Assembly: GCA_963556255.1 (NCBI GenBank)
Contig: OY744616.1
Coordinates: 29,888,468 to 29,952,467 of the forward strand
From: Allolobophora icterica
Taxonomy: Eukaryota > Annelida > Clitellata > Crassiclitellata > Lumbricidae
Reading direction: 5' to 3'
Length of the DNA: 64,000 nt
The number at the start of each line of letters is the position of its first letter. The first letter of the stretch is position 1. The notes below the pieces were generated by a model. The model saw only the letters and a list, made by a program, of their open reading frames with translations, had not been told where the DNA came from and ran no database searches. Below, piece by piece: positions 44,398 through 57,414 of the stretch. Position numbers and translations under genes: made by a program.

Positions 44398-45415
44398 ATA
44401 TCTTCCTCCTCTTTTTTCTTTCTCTCTCGGAAGGACCTTCTCTTTCTCCCTTCCTCGTCCTCATCCTGTTCCTCTCTTTCTATTCTGCCTACAAGATTCT
44501 TCATTTTCTTCCTCCTCTGCTTTTATTACCTCTTCCAATCATCTTACTCTTTATATTGCCCTTCCTCTTTCCCATCTATAACCTTCTGCTCCTCGTCCTC
44601 TCCTTTACCCTTCTCTTCCAATTTCAATAGACCTGCTTCAGAGTTCGAAAGCACCAACAAAATGAAGTCGGTGCAGAGAATAGAACCTCTTTCCCATTAT
44701 AATCAAACGGAAAGACTTGTTTGCTCAGACCGTTGAAAAGACCCTTCGGCTGTTTATTCGCAGCTTCCTAATTGGACTGACCCGTTTTCCTTCGATTCTC
44801 CGTCTGGTCAAATGGGACCATAACGGGTCAAATCGAACAACGGGTCGGAACGGCGAACTTCCGGCAATAACCGGTAACGAACAGAGTCGATTTTGTGAAA
44901 ACCTAATGAGGTTCGTTACGACGACGGGGTAAACTATAGGTGCAGGTTTATAATAGTCTAGTCATTCTCTCGGTCGGCGTGATGGACTCTCAACCGCTAT
45001 GTCGGCTCTTCAAATCCTCTCCAAATTAGAAAGACGTTTTTAAAATCTGCACCACTTGCTCTCCATAGCCAACTCAGCTATAATGAGTACATTGACCGTA
45101 CACTGTTGACGGAAAGCTCAGGCGTCTGGCCAACCGTCCTCATATGCCGAGGCTAAGAAAAATTAAATCGCTAGCACTTTACACCCATGTCTGCTCGTTG
45201 GGACGTCTACGCTGTTGGTCGGGTCGAAATCTAAATGTCATCGGTTTCATATGACATAATCCATGGAAAGTTGAAACCGGTGGACAGACGATGGCTTTGT
45301 AAAGTGAGATAATGCGCCACTGAGTCTCTCTCCTGAGGCTACTGTTCTTAACAGCCCTTAACAAGTCTTCAACGTAATTTAGGTTAGCGATATCGATTCG
45401 TGTATTATTTTTATT
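44398..45415. other. Pyrimidine-rich stretch, then unassigned sequence
   Basis: 44400-44630 is CT-rich. A weak tRNA-like block (GCGTGATGGACTCTCAACC ... TTCAAATCC) at 44970-45020 may be an old SINE. Nothing else is seen. Confidence 0.3.
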
Positions 45416-45835
45416 AAATTATTATCCCAAGGCATATTTATATATGCATGTATTGTATGTTCTGATGTACCAATAAACTGGTGCTTATGTAAAAAAGATA
45501 TAATACATATACCTGGCCCATTTAGGACAGTTGTGCTGGACGAGGGCAGGAGGTTGGTAGTCTGTTACTCCAGTAATGTGGAGGGGAGTGCGAGAAACAG
45601 GTATCGATGGAGAATTTTCAACAGAAGGGACACTTAACCGAACCAGCGCACATGGCTGTGAGTCGAAAGGCTGTATATTTGCAAAGAAATAAATGCAATC
45701 GGAAAACCATGGACTTTTAACACGAGTTAAGGTCGTTTTAGCTGTCCTGCAAGACCAAATGGAGATAGCCTACAGTGGGATAGTCTCACTGGAGCATCAA
45801 AAGAGGAAGCCGCTGATTAGGTCCTTGTTATTATT
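45416..45835. other. Unassigned sequence
   Basis: No supported feature. Confidence 0.3.
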
Positions 45836-45950
45836 ATAGTTGCTGTTTAACGACGCTGTGTAATAACAAAGATGACTAACGTCGCCCTCCTTCTTTATAC
45901 AGGCTTGGGACTGGCACTGCCAGAGTACGGGCAGCAGCGGAGTTATCAGG
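45836..45950 (+). repeat. Dispersed repeat, copy 2 of 2 (other at 6543-6655)
   Basis: The reverse complement matches the first copy over about 110 bp, including GTTGCTGTTTAACGACGCTG and CAGGCTTGGGACTGGCACTG. Probably a LINE or SINE 3' part. Confidence 0.6.
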
Positions 45951-47202
45951 TCTATAGAAGTAGGCGAGAATGAATATACTTTGAACATTCTGCTCGCATA
46001 ACGTTTTAAAAACGGCTGTTAGCTATGTAATCAGTAGGGCCTACCCAAGTGAACTGTACGTCATTGCGTTCTGTCAGTGGGAATTTGAACGAATAAACGA
46101 AGACATAGTAATAATACTAAATACGCCATCGATCTGAAAAGCAAAACTGAATGACTTAATCAAGTTCAACCCTCGAAGACTTTTAAACTCGTTGACACGT
46201 GGAAAAGTGCTGACGACGGAACCAGCGGGGAGACGCCATTTCCATTCCGCAGATGTTACGCCGGCAGCGAAGCTGAGCAGAAGGAAAAGCTCTCGTCCCT
46301 GGAGTAAGCAACGCGGTTCGAATCATTCGACAACCACAGAATTTAATTACAGAGGATCGTTAAGCATCCAAGCTCACAGACAGACACGCAGTCAGATAGA
46401 CATATAAGCAGACGTCCACAGAGACAGATTGAGAGACAGGCAGATACAGGAAAGACAAGAGACAGAGAGGAAGGCAGAGAGAGGCACGGACAGACATGGT
46501 TCGTCGAGTGAAAGACTGCAGCTGGTGAGTTCATGTCCAAGGGAGATCACTGACGGTCCCAGGGTGCGGTACGGCGTGCTCAATGACATCAGAGCGCGGC
46601 TTAACGGGTAATTGGGAGGCGGACGAAGACACAGTACCGGCCAACATACACAGAGGACATCTCTGTCTGTCTATCTGTCTCTGTCTGTCCTACCCTGTCT
46701 GTGTCTCATCAAGTCTCTGTCTCTCTGTCTTGGCCTGTCTGTCTGTCACTCCCATCGAAGCACGGCTGACAGTTTGTGCTTACCGATGAATTCGAGGCGT
46801 GTAACCAAATAATTATCCACTTCACCATTGGGATTGACGGAACCGAGTCTCTGTGATACCCACACGAGTCAACCAAAGGCATCAACTTCACATACATGTG
46901 TATCATGTACGTATGTATGTTTGTATCTATAGACGTATTCATTTTATATTCATAGAACACTTATATCCAATTGCATATATAAATAAATACACGTATGTAT
47001 TTTAGTATAGGCCTAACGCCAATTTCCATTAACATGTCTCCAGGCACATGCATTTCTTTTTGTATATTTCACGATAAAATATTGCTGAATAGAAATGGAC
47101 ACAAGCACGTGATCTGCATTCATTAACATATATGTATGAAAGAAAATGATTGTATAAACTAAAATCATATGAATTGCATACAGTATTATTAATGCAGTTT
47201 TA
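45951..47202. other. Unassigned, with GACA-rich patches
   Basis: Purine GACA/GAGA patches lie at 46376-46495 and a CTGTC patch at 46660-46750. No gene supported. Confidence 0.4.
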
Positions 47203-47270
47203 TATAGCGCCCCTTCAAGATACCTACTCAGAAGCACTCCCAGCCCAACCATGATCGAACAACGTAGGTT
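47203..47270 (-). repeat. L2-like repeat tail, short copy
   Basis: TATATAGCGCCCCTTCAAGA and CTACTCAGAAGCACTCCCAG match the start of the copy at 59863-59992. Confidence 0.65.
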
Positions 47271-48235
47271 CATGGACAGTCAGAAATGAGGTAATATGAC
47301 CAGTATACGTTTACCCGATATTCATAGTTGCATACATGTGAACTCCTGGGAGATAAGGACCAAACCGAGGGGTGTAGTTGCTGAGAAAGCAAAGTTTAAT
47401 TGAGTGACACAATGGGTTTATCTTTACTGAGTTTGTTCTTTGTCTAACTGATGCTGGTGTATCAAACTTTCATCATCATCGAGTAAGAAAAGCTTATCCT
47501 TACATGGCGCATACATCTAATAAGAAAAGATATAAGATATAGGCTCATACCATTATAAGTAGGTCACAGTTTAATCTCTTCGTTACTTTTCACATACCCT
47601 CCTCCTCCCTCCCTCACTCTCTCCCTCCCTCCCTCCCTCCTTCCCCCTCTCTCTCGATATTTCTGTCTTGATATATTTCAATTTCATAAATACAGAAAAG
47701 GCTTCGCTGAGTTGATAAAATTATATCAAATTGTTTATTCTGATTTATCTCCTTTTTAGAAAAAAAACAGTGTAAAGAAGTCATGGTTGAAGACTTATAA
47801 GTAAAGTATAGTTGTAATGGCCAGTGTTAACAAATCACAGATATTTGTTGCTAGCTGAAGGTAAATTACTACTATTTAACCTTTGTTATGTGTCGGTTAT
47901 ACCAACCTGCCAGAAAGAGAAATGTATTTGATAATATGAGTATAATTCAGGCAAAGATACACAAAATGAAAGTAAGTAAGTAATCTTTTATTAGTACAAG
48001 ACAAACGCTCATACTTTGCAACCACAATACATACACTGTAAAATAAAATAAAATGTAAAGTGGTTGTAAAACATGGTGAAATGTTATATTTTTCTCGCTG
48101 TCCAATTTGCATTCAGTTAGCTTCCGATGGAGTCTGATCCCTGCTAAACCAACGTTCGGAACTGCAAAAACTTATAGTCACTTGAAAAACATGAGATTAA
48201 ATCATTTTGTTTTATAGTTCTGAGAGTCTGAAAGC
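47271..48235. other. Unassigned sequence with a CCCT patch
   Basis: A CTCC-rich patch lies at 47600-47655. No gene supported. Confidence 0.35.
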
Positions 48236-48478
48236 ATGTCTAGACTGCGTTATATTGCAAAAAATTTCAACTCATCTGGACTGGACGTCACTGATGTGCT
48301 CCGAAGTGTACTGATGAAATATTTATGCGAAGATAACAATGATGATGATGATAGACGTTATGGTGATGCTGTGAGGATTGCAGGGATGATGAAAGCAATT
48401 ATGAAGAAGTTGTGGAATCCAGAAGAAGCTATTGTCATCCTCAGGAGACGTGGGCGAATCTCTTCATCGCCTTCTTAA
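48236..48478 (+). CDS. Small unknown ORF, possible exon
   Basis: 80 residues from an ATG, preceded about 20 bp upstream by a splice-acceptor-like TTTTGTTTTATAG. The product is basic at both ends with an acidic NDDDD patch near residues 36-40. No family is recognised and no neighbour exon is seen. It may be chance. Confidence 0.2.
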   Translation: MSRLRYIAKNFNSSGLDVTDVLRSVLMKYLCEDNNDDDDRRYGDAVRIAGMMKAIMKKLWNPEEAIVILRRRGRISSSPS

Positions 48479-48574
48479 CCTATGGGTGATTTTTACCTGT
48501 TATTTAACCAATTAGCTTAAACGCTCGTTTCAGACACTACAGTGAAGCCAGTTATTGTCTTCAATGAGCTATTG

Positions 48575-48847
48575 CAGTGGCGTCACTAGGGTTTGTGTCA
48601 CCCATGGCGGCGGTAAGTCAATGTGTCACCCCCATAGACCTCCTCCGTTAGTCCCTTACCAGACCATACAGTAGAACGACGGCACTGACCGGAGAGCATT
48701 TAAACGTTCAAAAAAGTAAATTGGCATAGAGTTTCAGGTTTAGGTAAATTGATACTGATACAGTACATGTAAGCTGGGCTTACGAAAAATGTTTTGTTGT
48801 TATCTGTGATTGTTAATTAAAAATTAAAAATTTTTGCTGAGACTCTG
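48575..48847. mobile_element. MITE, truncated and inverted copy of the 13.7-kb element
   Basis: It begins with the same CAGTGGCGTCACTAGGG end and follows the interior of 13741-14045 in reverse, but stops near CTGAGACTCTG. The second terminus is missing. Confidence 0.7.
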
Positions 48848-48997
48848 CAAATATATTTTAGTAAAATGAAGCCACCAAAGTATTCCAATACTTGTGAAGT
48901 CTGACAAAGAAACTTGGCATCACAGTATGCAAATCGGAATAAAAGAAGTTAGGACCTGCAAATTTTATTAAGACTCATTTGGACATTTGCGCAATGT

Positions 48998-49255
48998 AGA
49001 GTATTAGCGTTTTTGATTGGGAAATTAAATCTAATACTAATTAATAGCTTCTGGAGTATACGCTTAGCACTGGATTTTTTAAATTGCTAAATTAAACTTA
49101 ATACAAAATAATAGCTTCTGGAGCAAACTTAGCATAAATGTAGGTTTTTATTGGAAAATTAAATTTAGTACTAATTATTAGCTTTTGGAGTAAACTTAGC
49201 ATTAGTGTTCTGATTGGGAAATAAATTTAATACTAACTATTGGCTTTTGGACGTC
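48998..49255 (+). repeat. Four-unit tandem repeat, about 64 bp
   Basis: Units share GGGAAATTAAATCTAATACT and AATAGCTTCTGGAGTA blocks near 49018, 49084, 49150 and 49213. Diverged and non-coding. Confidence 0.7.
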
Positions 49256-49919
49256 TCTAGTAAGATCGACTACAGAGTATTACAGACTCTGTTGCTTTTG
49301 TCTCCGATATTCAATGTTATGTGACATTTAGTAGCCAGCTAAATCAAAAACTATACAATACTTAAAGGACTTGTTACCAAACATAGGGCTATATGTACAA
49401 AGATTTAGCCGTCACTTTTGAAGCTGCCGTCTTTTAAATATCTGCAATTTTCGAAATCGATTTTCCCAGAATCGCAATTTCAGATGGCCATCTTTGCGCT
49501 TCTAGTTTGATAGTTTCTCGATATATTGAGGTAAAATTTAGTTCATTTGCCCGATAACACCAGTAAACCATATTTAGTACAGACACTCAAGATTAGATGC
49601 TTCTTCTTCTTCTAGCGGGTCACAAATATATACGTGTGTATATAAAGATTTTTTATATAGGCATTTAGTAGGCCTATAACTAAGCAGTCCTAAATTGTCA
49701 TAAATAGACCTACTACAATTTAAATATATACATATATATGTGCATATGTAAACATATAGATACATATACATATGTAAACATATAGTAACATATATATACA
49801 TATATAAATGTACTTTAAATGTATTTGGGTCACCTATACATCTTAATAAAGTTACTTGTTATAATTTACATATCTCAATAGTTTAAAGTTTTTACATTTA
49901 TAGCAGTTAATATATATAA
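49256..49919. other. Unassigned A/T-rich sequence
   Basis: An ATA/CATA-rich patch lies at 49725-49810. Nothing else. Confidence 0.35.
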
Positions 49920-50489
49920 AGGTTCACCAGTCACTCTAATACAGAGTAAAACGGGGAGGCGACCTGACCGACGTCTCTGATGAGCGTATAGACTCGGATC
50001 CGACCTGGGCTGGTGAACCAAAGTCCTCCGTGCCCACCTTCTCGTGGTGCGGACCGTTAGTACCCTTCCTAGGAAGGGGAACGAATGGGCACGGCAGGCA
50101 AAACCAGGGGAAGGCAATGGCAAACCACCCCTATTAACTTGCCAAGAGAATCGTCATGAGGGAGGAAGATGCTGAGAATATCTTGGACTGAGAAAAGAAC
50201 GAACGAATCAATACGAGAGGAGATTGGAGTTGAGAATGAAGAGTCGTTAAAACAAACTGCGACAAGAATGAAGCTAAGGTTCTTTGGACATGTTATGCGA
50301 TCTGATGGTCTGCAGAAGGAAATGATGCTGGCGTGTGGTGAGGGGAGGAGAAGACGGGGTCGCCCAAGGAGGAGATGGATGGATGAGATACAAGATGTAG
50401 GCTAACTGGTATGAATTTGGCGGAATTAAGAGACTTGTCATCGAATAGGAAACAATGGAGAGTGTTCACCATGACGATCGCTAGCACAA
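49920..50489 (+). pseudogene. RTE-type LINE 3' end with truncated RT C-terminus
   Basis: The first 240 bp match 27506-27750. Then 50169-50405 encodes a piece typical of the RTE reverse transcriptase C-terminus (KLRFFGHVMRSDGLQK, then RRGRPRRRWMDEI). A frame change near 50402 leads to a second piece, NLAELRDLSSNRKQWR, to about 50485. It ends with CATGACGATCGCTAG, as at 27900. Inactive. Confidence 0.75.
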
Positions 50490-50934
50490 GGTAACAAGGT
50501 AATATATATATATGTATGTGTACGTATGCATATGTATATATACATATATATATATACACGGTTGTACTCGAAATGTCTTTGAACTAAAAATCCCTTGTGG
50601 AGAAATCGTTACTTATTTATGCATTCATTTATTACATGCGTCTAGTTTATGCTCTTCTCGAATCAGTCAGCCGTATCTGAAATGCGGATGAGTGATAGTC
50701 CTGAGCCGAAGATGGAGTCACACAAATCTCACAGGAAAGTAAAGAGCTTTGGACGATAAATTTAAATCCTGGAATGAACTGAAGCGCTCTGTCTCAACCG
50801 ACAGCAAATACAAGACTTCGGCGCTTTAGGGAGAACTTAACAGACGCTACATTAAGTGTGTTATAAATTTTGTAGAACGGTACAATGCATTTCGAGAAAG
50901 TTATATGGTGATTGCTACGAATACAGTATGTATG
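50490..50934. other. Unassigned sequence after the RTE tail
   Basis: A short ATATGTATGTG-like tail at 50500-50555, then nothing recognisable. Confidence 0.35.
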
Positions 50935-51491
<557 letters not shown>

Positions 51492-51495
51492 AAAA

Positions 51496-51539
<44 letters not shown>

Positions 51540-51652
51540 TTAACATAATGATTATAATAATATTATTAATAATAATATTTTTATTGTTATTATGCCAAAT
51601 AATAAATAATGTCTATTATTACTATTATTATGTCAAATAATAAATAATGTCA

Positions 51653-51697
<45 letters not shown>
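51492..51697. repeat. AAT/ATT arrays forming an inverted pair
   Basis: AAT units to the left and ATT units to the right, with A/T-rich spacer, between LINE tails in opposite orientations. Confidence 0.85.
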
Positions 51698-51752
51698 TTC
51701 CCCGCGGTACATATAATCCCTCAGGAGTCAGATACTAAACATGTCAGAATTA

Positions 51753-51760
<8 letters not shown>
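51698..51760 (-). mobile_element. LINE 3' end, inverted copy
   Basis: ACATATAATCCCTCAGGAGT and CAGATACTAA are the reverse of 51445-51480. Together with copy 1 it makes a foldback of about 50-bp arms. Confidence 0.7.
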
Positions 51761-51816
<56 letters not shown>

Positions 51817-51820
51817 GTTA
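51757..51820. repeat. TTA array
   Basis: About 21 TTA units. Confidence 0.95.
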
Positions 51821-52232
51821 TTATGCAATAATAAGGTTAGGCCTAATTAATGCCATAACACCGATCATATCGACAGCGACAGAGACGATAATGATCGTGA
51901 CGGAAAGTACTCGAGAATCTTCTAAGTTCTACAACCAATCAACCAGCTGTCTACAAATGCCTGTCCTACAGAGACATGGTGGAATTACTGATCTCTGGGC
52001 GCTGCGTCTTCTTCCATCTACGAGAGACTGGTAGATGGTGACACAGCCGTCTGCTCTCGGCTACATCGACTGTCGTTGCACATCTTCCCCGATCCAGTCA
52101 ATCACATAGCAACCGAAACAGCCAGGTATATTAAAAGGTGTGTATATGCACACATACATACATGCATGCATACATACATACATATATACAATGTCATACA
52201 TACATAGTTACATACATAAATACAGGTGTGCC
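51821..52232. other. Unassigned, with short CATA patch
   Basis: CATA units at 52150-52215. No gene seen. Confidence 0.35.
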
Positions 52233-53166
52233 GACATTTAAACACACGACAGATAATCACGCGACACTTAAACACAGACACTTAAACACACGACAGATAA
52301 ACACATGGACAGATAATCACACGCCAGATAAACACATGGACAGATAATCACACGACAGATAATCACAAGGACAGATAATCACGCGACACTTAAACATATT
52401 AACGCGAGAATTCCAAACACAATATATATATATATACATATATATATAGGATATAATGAATATTTTTCCAAATCGGTTAAAAACAAAGTGATGAATCTTG
52501 ATTATCTGTCTAAAAAACACAAACATTTAAAAAGATAAAAATCATTAACGTTCAAAATTCCGCTTTAATTATTCGACTAAAAGTAATTGATGAGGGAGAC
52601 CCTGCCATGTAGGGCCTACCCCATTCATCTTGTAACTCTGATACATTTTACAACGCCAATATATTTCTCCATTCTTATTCTCCCGAACTTCAACATACTC
52701 AAAATTTCTGTATATTACTGTAGAACGTCCTTTTGTTGAGACGCCAAATGTAACAGAATCTGTTTGTGTCGCCATATCGTAATAAATAATAAAATTTTAA
52801 CGATAAACTGTCCGCAATTTAGAATCTTTACTTGGCAGTGTAACAGGTGAAGTCTCGGCTTCTGTTAAAGATGTTCGTACACTAAAGTCGTAGTCTAAGA
52901 AGGACAGGCACATTGAATGACCAGTCAGGTACTACACACAGTGGTGCACAAACTTTGTTTGCAACAGTTAATACAATGCATACCTGTGATTATCTGTCCA
53001 TGTGTCTATCTGTCGTGTGATTATCTGTCCATGTGTCTATCTGTCGCGTGATTATCTGTCGTGTGTTTAAATGTCGCTGTGTTTAAGTGTCCCTGTGGTT
53101 ATCTGTCGTGTGTTTAAGTGTCTGTGTTTAAGTGTCGCGTGATTATCTGTCGTGTGTTTAAATGTC
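52233..53166. mobile_element. Element with 67-bp perfect inverted ends, possible Mutator-like
   Basis: The first and last 67 bases are perfect reverse complements (52233-52299 and 53100-53166). They are made of GACAGATAATCAC and ACACTTAAACAC units that continue inward as an imperfect minisatellite on both sides. The core carries a FLYWCH-like ORF on the minus strand. Long inverted ends and a FLYWCH module are both known from Mutator-like elements, but no transposase and no target duplication were found. A foldback minisatellite is the alternative. Confidence 0.6.
52569..52775 (-). CDS. FLYWCH-like short ORF inside the inverted-repeat element
   Basis: 68 residues from an ATG. FGVSTKGRSTVIYRNFEYVE followed by IYWRC resembles the first half of a FLYWCH zinc finger, a DNA-binding module found in Mutator-type transposases and some host proteins. 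The second Cys and the His pair are missing. It is either truncated or joined to an unseen exon. Confidence 0.5.
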   Translation of the reverse strand: MATQTDSVTFGVSTKGRSTVIYRNFEYVEVRENKNGEIYWRCKMYQSYKMNGVGPTWQGLPHQLLLVE

Positions 53167-53174
53167 ATGGAACC

Positions 53175-53350
53175 ATAAATACATACATATATATATATAC
53201 AGACATACAGACATACATACAATACAAAATTTACATACAATAAATACATCATTACATACAGACCGACATACAATACATACATACATACATACATACATAC
53301 ATACATACATACATACATACATACATACATACATACATACATACATACAC
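53175..53350. repeat. CATA microsatellite
   Basis: Imperfect CATA and CAGA units, regular from about 53276 to 53348. Confidence 0.9.
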
Positions 53351-53666
53351 TACACACATTTGTTTATTGTGGCATAGTTTGTAGATTGTAGAGTAGAGTG
53401 TAGACCAGCATTTGGGAGCAAGTATAGAGACGGATTAATAGAAAGAGTGACAGACAAATAGAAACACAGACAGAGTAATATGGGCAGTGAACCCAGTAAA
53501 GGAATGATCAAGTCTCTGGCCTACGGGACCCGAGGAAGGAAGAAAACCACTAACCCTTGACCCCTATCATACTACATGGTTCACTGTATATATGTCAAAT
53601 ACATTTCCTCGTCCTGTTGACGCTACACTTGATCAGTAATTAGGCCTTCGTCCGAAAATTGCGTAT
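53351..53666. other. Unassigned sequence
   Basis: No supported feature. Confidence 0.3.
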
Positions 53667-53855
53667 ACATACATACATACATACATACATACATACATAC
53701 ATACATACATACATACATACATACATACATACATACATACGTACGTACGTACGTACGTACGTACGTACGTACGTACATACATACATACATACATACATAC
53801 ATACATACATACATACATACATACATACATACATACATACATACATACATACATG
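53667..53855. repeat. CATA microsatellite with CGTA core
   Basis: CATA units flank about nine CGTA units (about 53740-53776). The GTAC core is self-complementary. Confidence 0.95.
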
Positions 53856-54985
53856 CTTACGTTAATGCATACAATTTAGACAAGCGACTCACAACGTACC
53901 GTACAACAAACGATACCATAATAATGCGATCGGACCAGTAACGACGTTGACGTTTTTCAGCGCTAGGTGTCAGGCTTGCGTTCGATAAGCGACATCGTGC
54001 GGCGATTTTGAGATGACAGCAATTACTCGGTTCCTGTTTTGACCAGAACCGAAATCCATCCAGTTCATAAGCGCTTTGAAATCGTCGGTCGTCACTGAAA
54101 CGAGTTTCGGTGCTATCCAGTGTCCAGTCCGTGTAACGACTTTCGGTCCTGCAGTGCGATTGAGGCATATCAGCCAAAGACGATATATTATAGTGAACGA
54201 TGGTTGAAAATAGAGTTATGACGTCATACGTCATAGAGTTATGACGTCATACGATTGGTAACGCCAAGCATTTGCAAATATGTGGAGAGTGATCAGTTTT
54301 ATAGTTTGTTGTGTGTTTAGCCGGACGTAATACGGAATTTTTAGAAACAGATAATTATGTGTAAGCGGTGCTTTAAGGTCACTGTTGTAAGATTTCGTGA
54401 CTTGTACTACAGTTAGCCGGAACGTCACGACGCGACGACAATAATATTGCGTGCGATGTTTGGGTGGTTTCCCATGTAATCATGCGTGTTTCACAGCGTC
54501 GAAGCTCTCTTGAAGTAGACAAACATAGAGCTGTTCCATGAAATATAATTCCTTCTATACTGCCGTTATCTAAATGCATGCAACATCATTAACTTCAAAT
54601 GAATCCGCCGTCAATATCGTAATCCGTAGAAGAAGCCAAATCAAAATAGGTAGTAACTGCCGCGCTAGAGCATCTGCTGCGCGCTACTTAAGCAAAATAT
54701 TCTTCCCTGAGGAATCCTGCTGCAGTCGGTTACCTACAGGAAATGGTATCAATGACACCAACGGCCTCGATTCATCCATACATGTACGCCTCTTTTTTAT
54801 ATTATATAATATATTATTTGCAAGATAGCGTCATCGTTCGTTATCACAACATACAGTAGGACTTCGCACGCACGCGTGTAAGGCTATTAGATTTAGATAA
54901 GTTTCTTCAGTTAATCGTCTTTCTTAACTGCTTTGACGTTTAAATACAACTTGGATATCATATCGTGGTTATCATGGGGGGAGGG
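53856..54985. other. Unassigned, with duplicated CRE-like sites
   Basis: Two TGACGTCA palindromes (54219-54226, 54242-54249) lie in a tandem AGAGTTATGACGTCATACG duplication. No gene is recognised nearby. Confidence 0.4.
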
Positions 54986-55260
54986 GGGGCTGAGAGCCCG
55001 TAGAGTAATGGATAACACACTGGCGTGAAGTGCAGAAGGTACCAAGATCGAATCCCGTAGCCCACCATAAGGTTTACTCAGCCTTCTACTCGCTAGATGG
55101 CGGCGGTAGTTAAGCGAGTGTTAGGCCGTGATTGGCGCCCTGCGTGGCTGCCGTTAAAAACAGTTGTATTCGACTCCTGTAAAACTGTCATCATGTGCTT
55201 CTACTGTATACATGTATGTAAGGCGCCCTGCGTGGCTGCCGTTTCTACTATATGTATGTT
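54986..55260 (+). mobile_element. tRNA-derived SINE related to the 50.9-kb family
   Basis: The head has GTAGAGTAATGGATAACACA and a box B-like GATCGAATCCC near 55047. The body has GATTGGCGCCCTGCGTGGCT, matching the GCGCCTTGCAGGCTGCC block of the other SINE. A second short copy of that block follows at 55222-55245. Confidence 0.65.
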
Positions 55261-55613
<353 letters not shown>

Positions 55614-55689
55614 ATGATTCTCCGTTTCTTACAAAGATTTCCATGTTTCAAAGTTAAACCGGATAAGTAATTGCAAGTTAATTCTATCG

Positions 55690-55925
55690 CACCGCCGACC
55701 CCTTTCAAGAAGGTTTCTCAGAGCTTCACAATCAGTCGCTCAGACGTCTTCAAACACCATCTATTCAAGCCCTCCACACTGGAACCAGCGTGCGGCGACA
55801 GCGGCTTCACGTCTTCACGGAAAAATCGTGAGCGCAATCGTCATCTTGAAATTTCTAAAGCGCAATTTAGAAGCTAAGCGCAGGACACCTGCTAATTCAT
55901 TCGTCAGCGCGGGATACATATTCAT
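55690..55925 (+). repeat. Probable LINE 3' end
   Basis: A short piece resembles a LINE C-terminus (SDVFKHHLFKPST). It is followed by TCTTGAAATTTCTAAAGCGC and AGAAGCTAAGCGCAGGACA, shared with 42340-42432. Confidence 0.45.
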
Positions 55926-57148
55926 GCGTTTCTTCCGTATAATCCAGCTTGGATACAAAAAATCTTTTTCCCCCGGGTAGTCCTCGACGTCCGGGAATGC
56001 GGACCATACGGCTGGCTCGGCGGCGCCGTGTCGCCCTGAAGCCTTAGTTAGAAGCTGTCGTGGGGAATTAACTCTTGCGCCATAATCGATGTCGACTACA
56101 TGTGCTTAATGTAATAGCTTTTTGCTAGGGCATGGTTACCCGGTCTGTCGGATCTCTATTCTCGACAAATAACTCCTTTTGTTTGCCTCGCAACCATGAC
56201 CTTGTAGGCAATTGATCTAAACACAATTGCGTTTGAAGGCAGTTTACAAAATTAATGTTTCCTGAACAGAGTCAAAATAAATTGCATGATTTTTAAGCGC
56301 TCATAGGCCTATTCATTCCTTACTATGCACGAGCGTCTGTGTATAAGATGTTTCCCCCGACTTCGCTCTTTTTGGTGATGTAAAAATACAATAATTATAA
56401 TACAATACACCGGCCCGCAAATAGCTGTATTTGAAATTGCCCTGCTTCCATGGTTCAGAAGTGCACACACGTCAATGCGATAGAACATCGCTGAGCAACC
56501 GCGGGTTGGACTTGCTTAAGGGTCCCATACATATGCTCCAAACACATAACTGCCTCAGAGGAATCTCGAATACGTATTGCCCGCTTTAAGCCGACCGCTC
56601 GAAACAAGCGGATATCGCACTCCACATATTTCGAGATTAGGATTACCATTGCGATGCATAGGATATTATGCGAAAGCTGATAGACATAATCGTACGCCTA
56701 CATGTATAGGCCTAAATAATATGTATATTGTGCGTTGGGTGGGAAATAACGTTTGCGAAAAATAGGCCTAGGCTCTATGAATTTAAATAAATCACATTAC
56801 AGAAAGGTTTGATGCAAACTTCACCTACGATGAATACCAAGTTCGCAAACACTCTAAAAATGTTTTCCAATCTTTCCTGTGCTTGTGAATTTTACCACAC
56901 TTCCTGTGATATGGACCCAGCAGCTGCTCTCAGACTACATATATATATATATATAGGCATAAATAATTATGTTGATTTTTAGATTGTGGACTTATCCTGT
57001 TTTCTCCATGTCAGAAATGTTTTATTCTTAAGTGCGTTGCACAGTAGGTTTTAGTAAAAAACCGGTCTCGTATCCTCAAGTATCATTTCTGTGTCATCGG
57101 TCTTTAAATTGGCAATGTATATTCATGCATCGATACAACGGACATAGT
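55926..57148. other. Unassigned sequence
   Basis: No supported gene. A short AT run at 56938-56954. Confidence 0.35.
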
Positions 57149-57414
57149 GAATATCGCAGGGGCGGATATATTTATATCTCCCGCTTCTGAGAAAGCGTTT
57201 TCGTTCCTAAAATGTATGTTCGAAAGTTTTTACTTTAACTGATATAATTATAATTACATTCATTTCCCTCTCGCTCGTTGTTTTAAATTAAATTTAATAT
57301 TCAATTTTTAATTTTAAGTGTTTTAATTTTTAAGTTTTGCCCCCTTCCGGAATGTACCGTCCAAGGCAGCGGACGCACATTTGTTCCTACAGCAAATCCG
57401 CCACTGGGATATTG
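57149..57414. mobile_element. hAT-type MITE (250 bp)
   Basis: The element spans 57157-57406. The ends are CAGGGGCGGATATATT and, read inward, CAGTGGCGGATTTGCTG. The flanks GAATATCG and GGATATTG match at 6 of 8 bases, as expected for an old target duplication. Confidence 0.65.

Noticed and set aside
52215..53170. CRISPR-like array
   Set aside because: The repeats are imperfect, have no unique spacers of constant length, and form one large inverted pair in a eukaryotic context.
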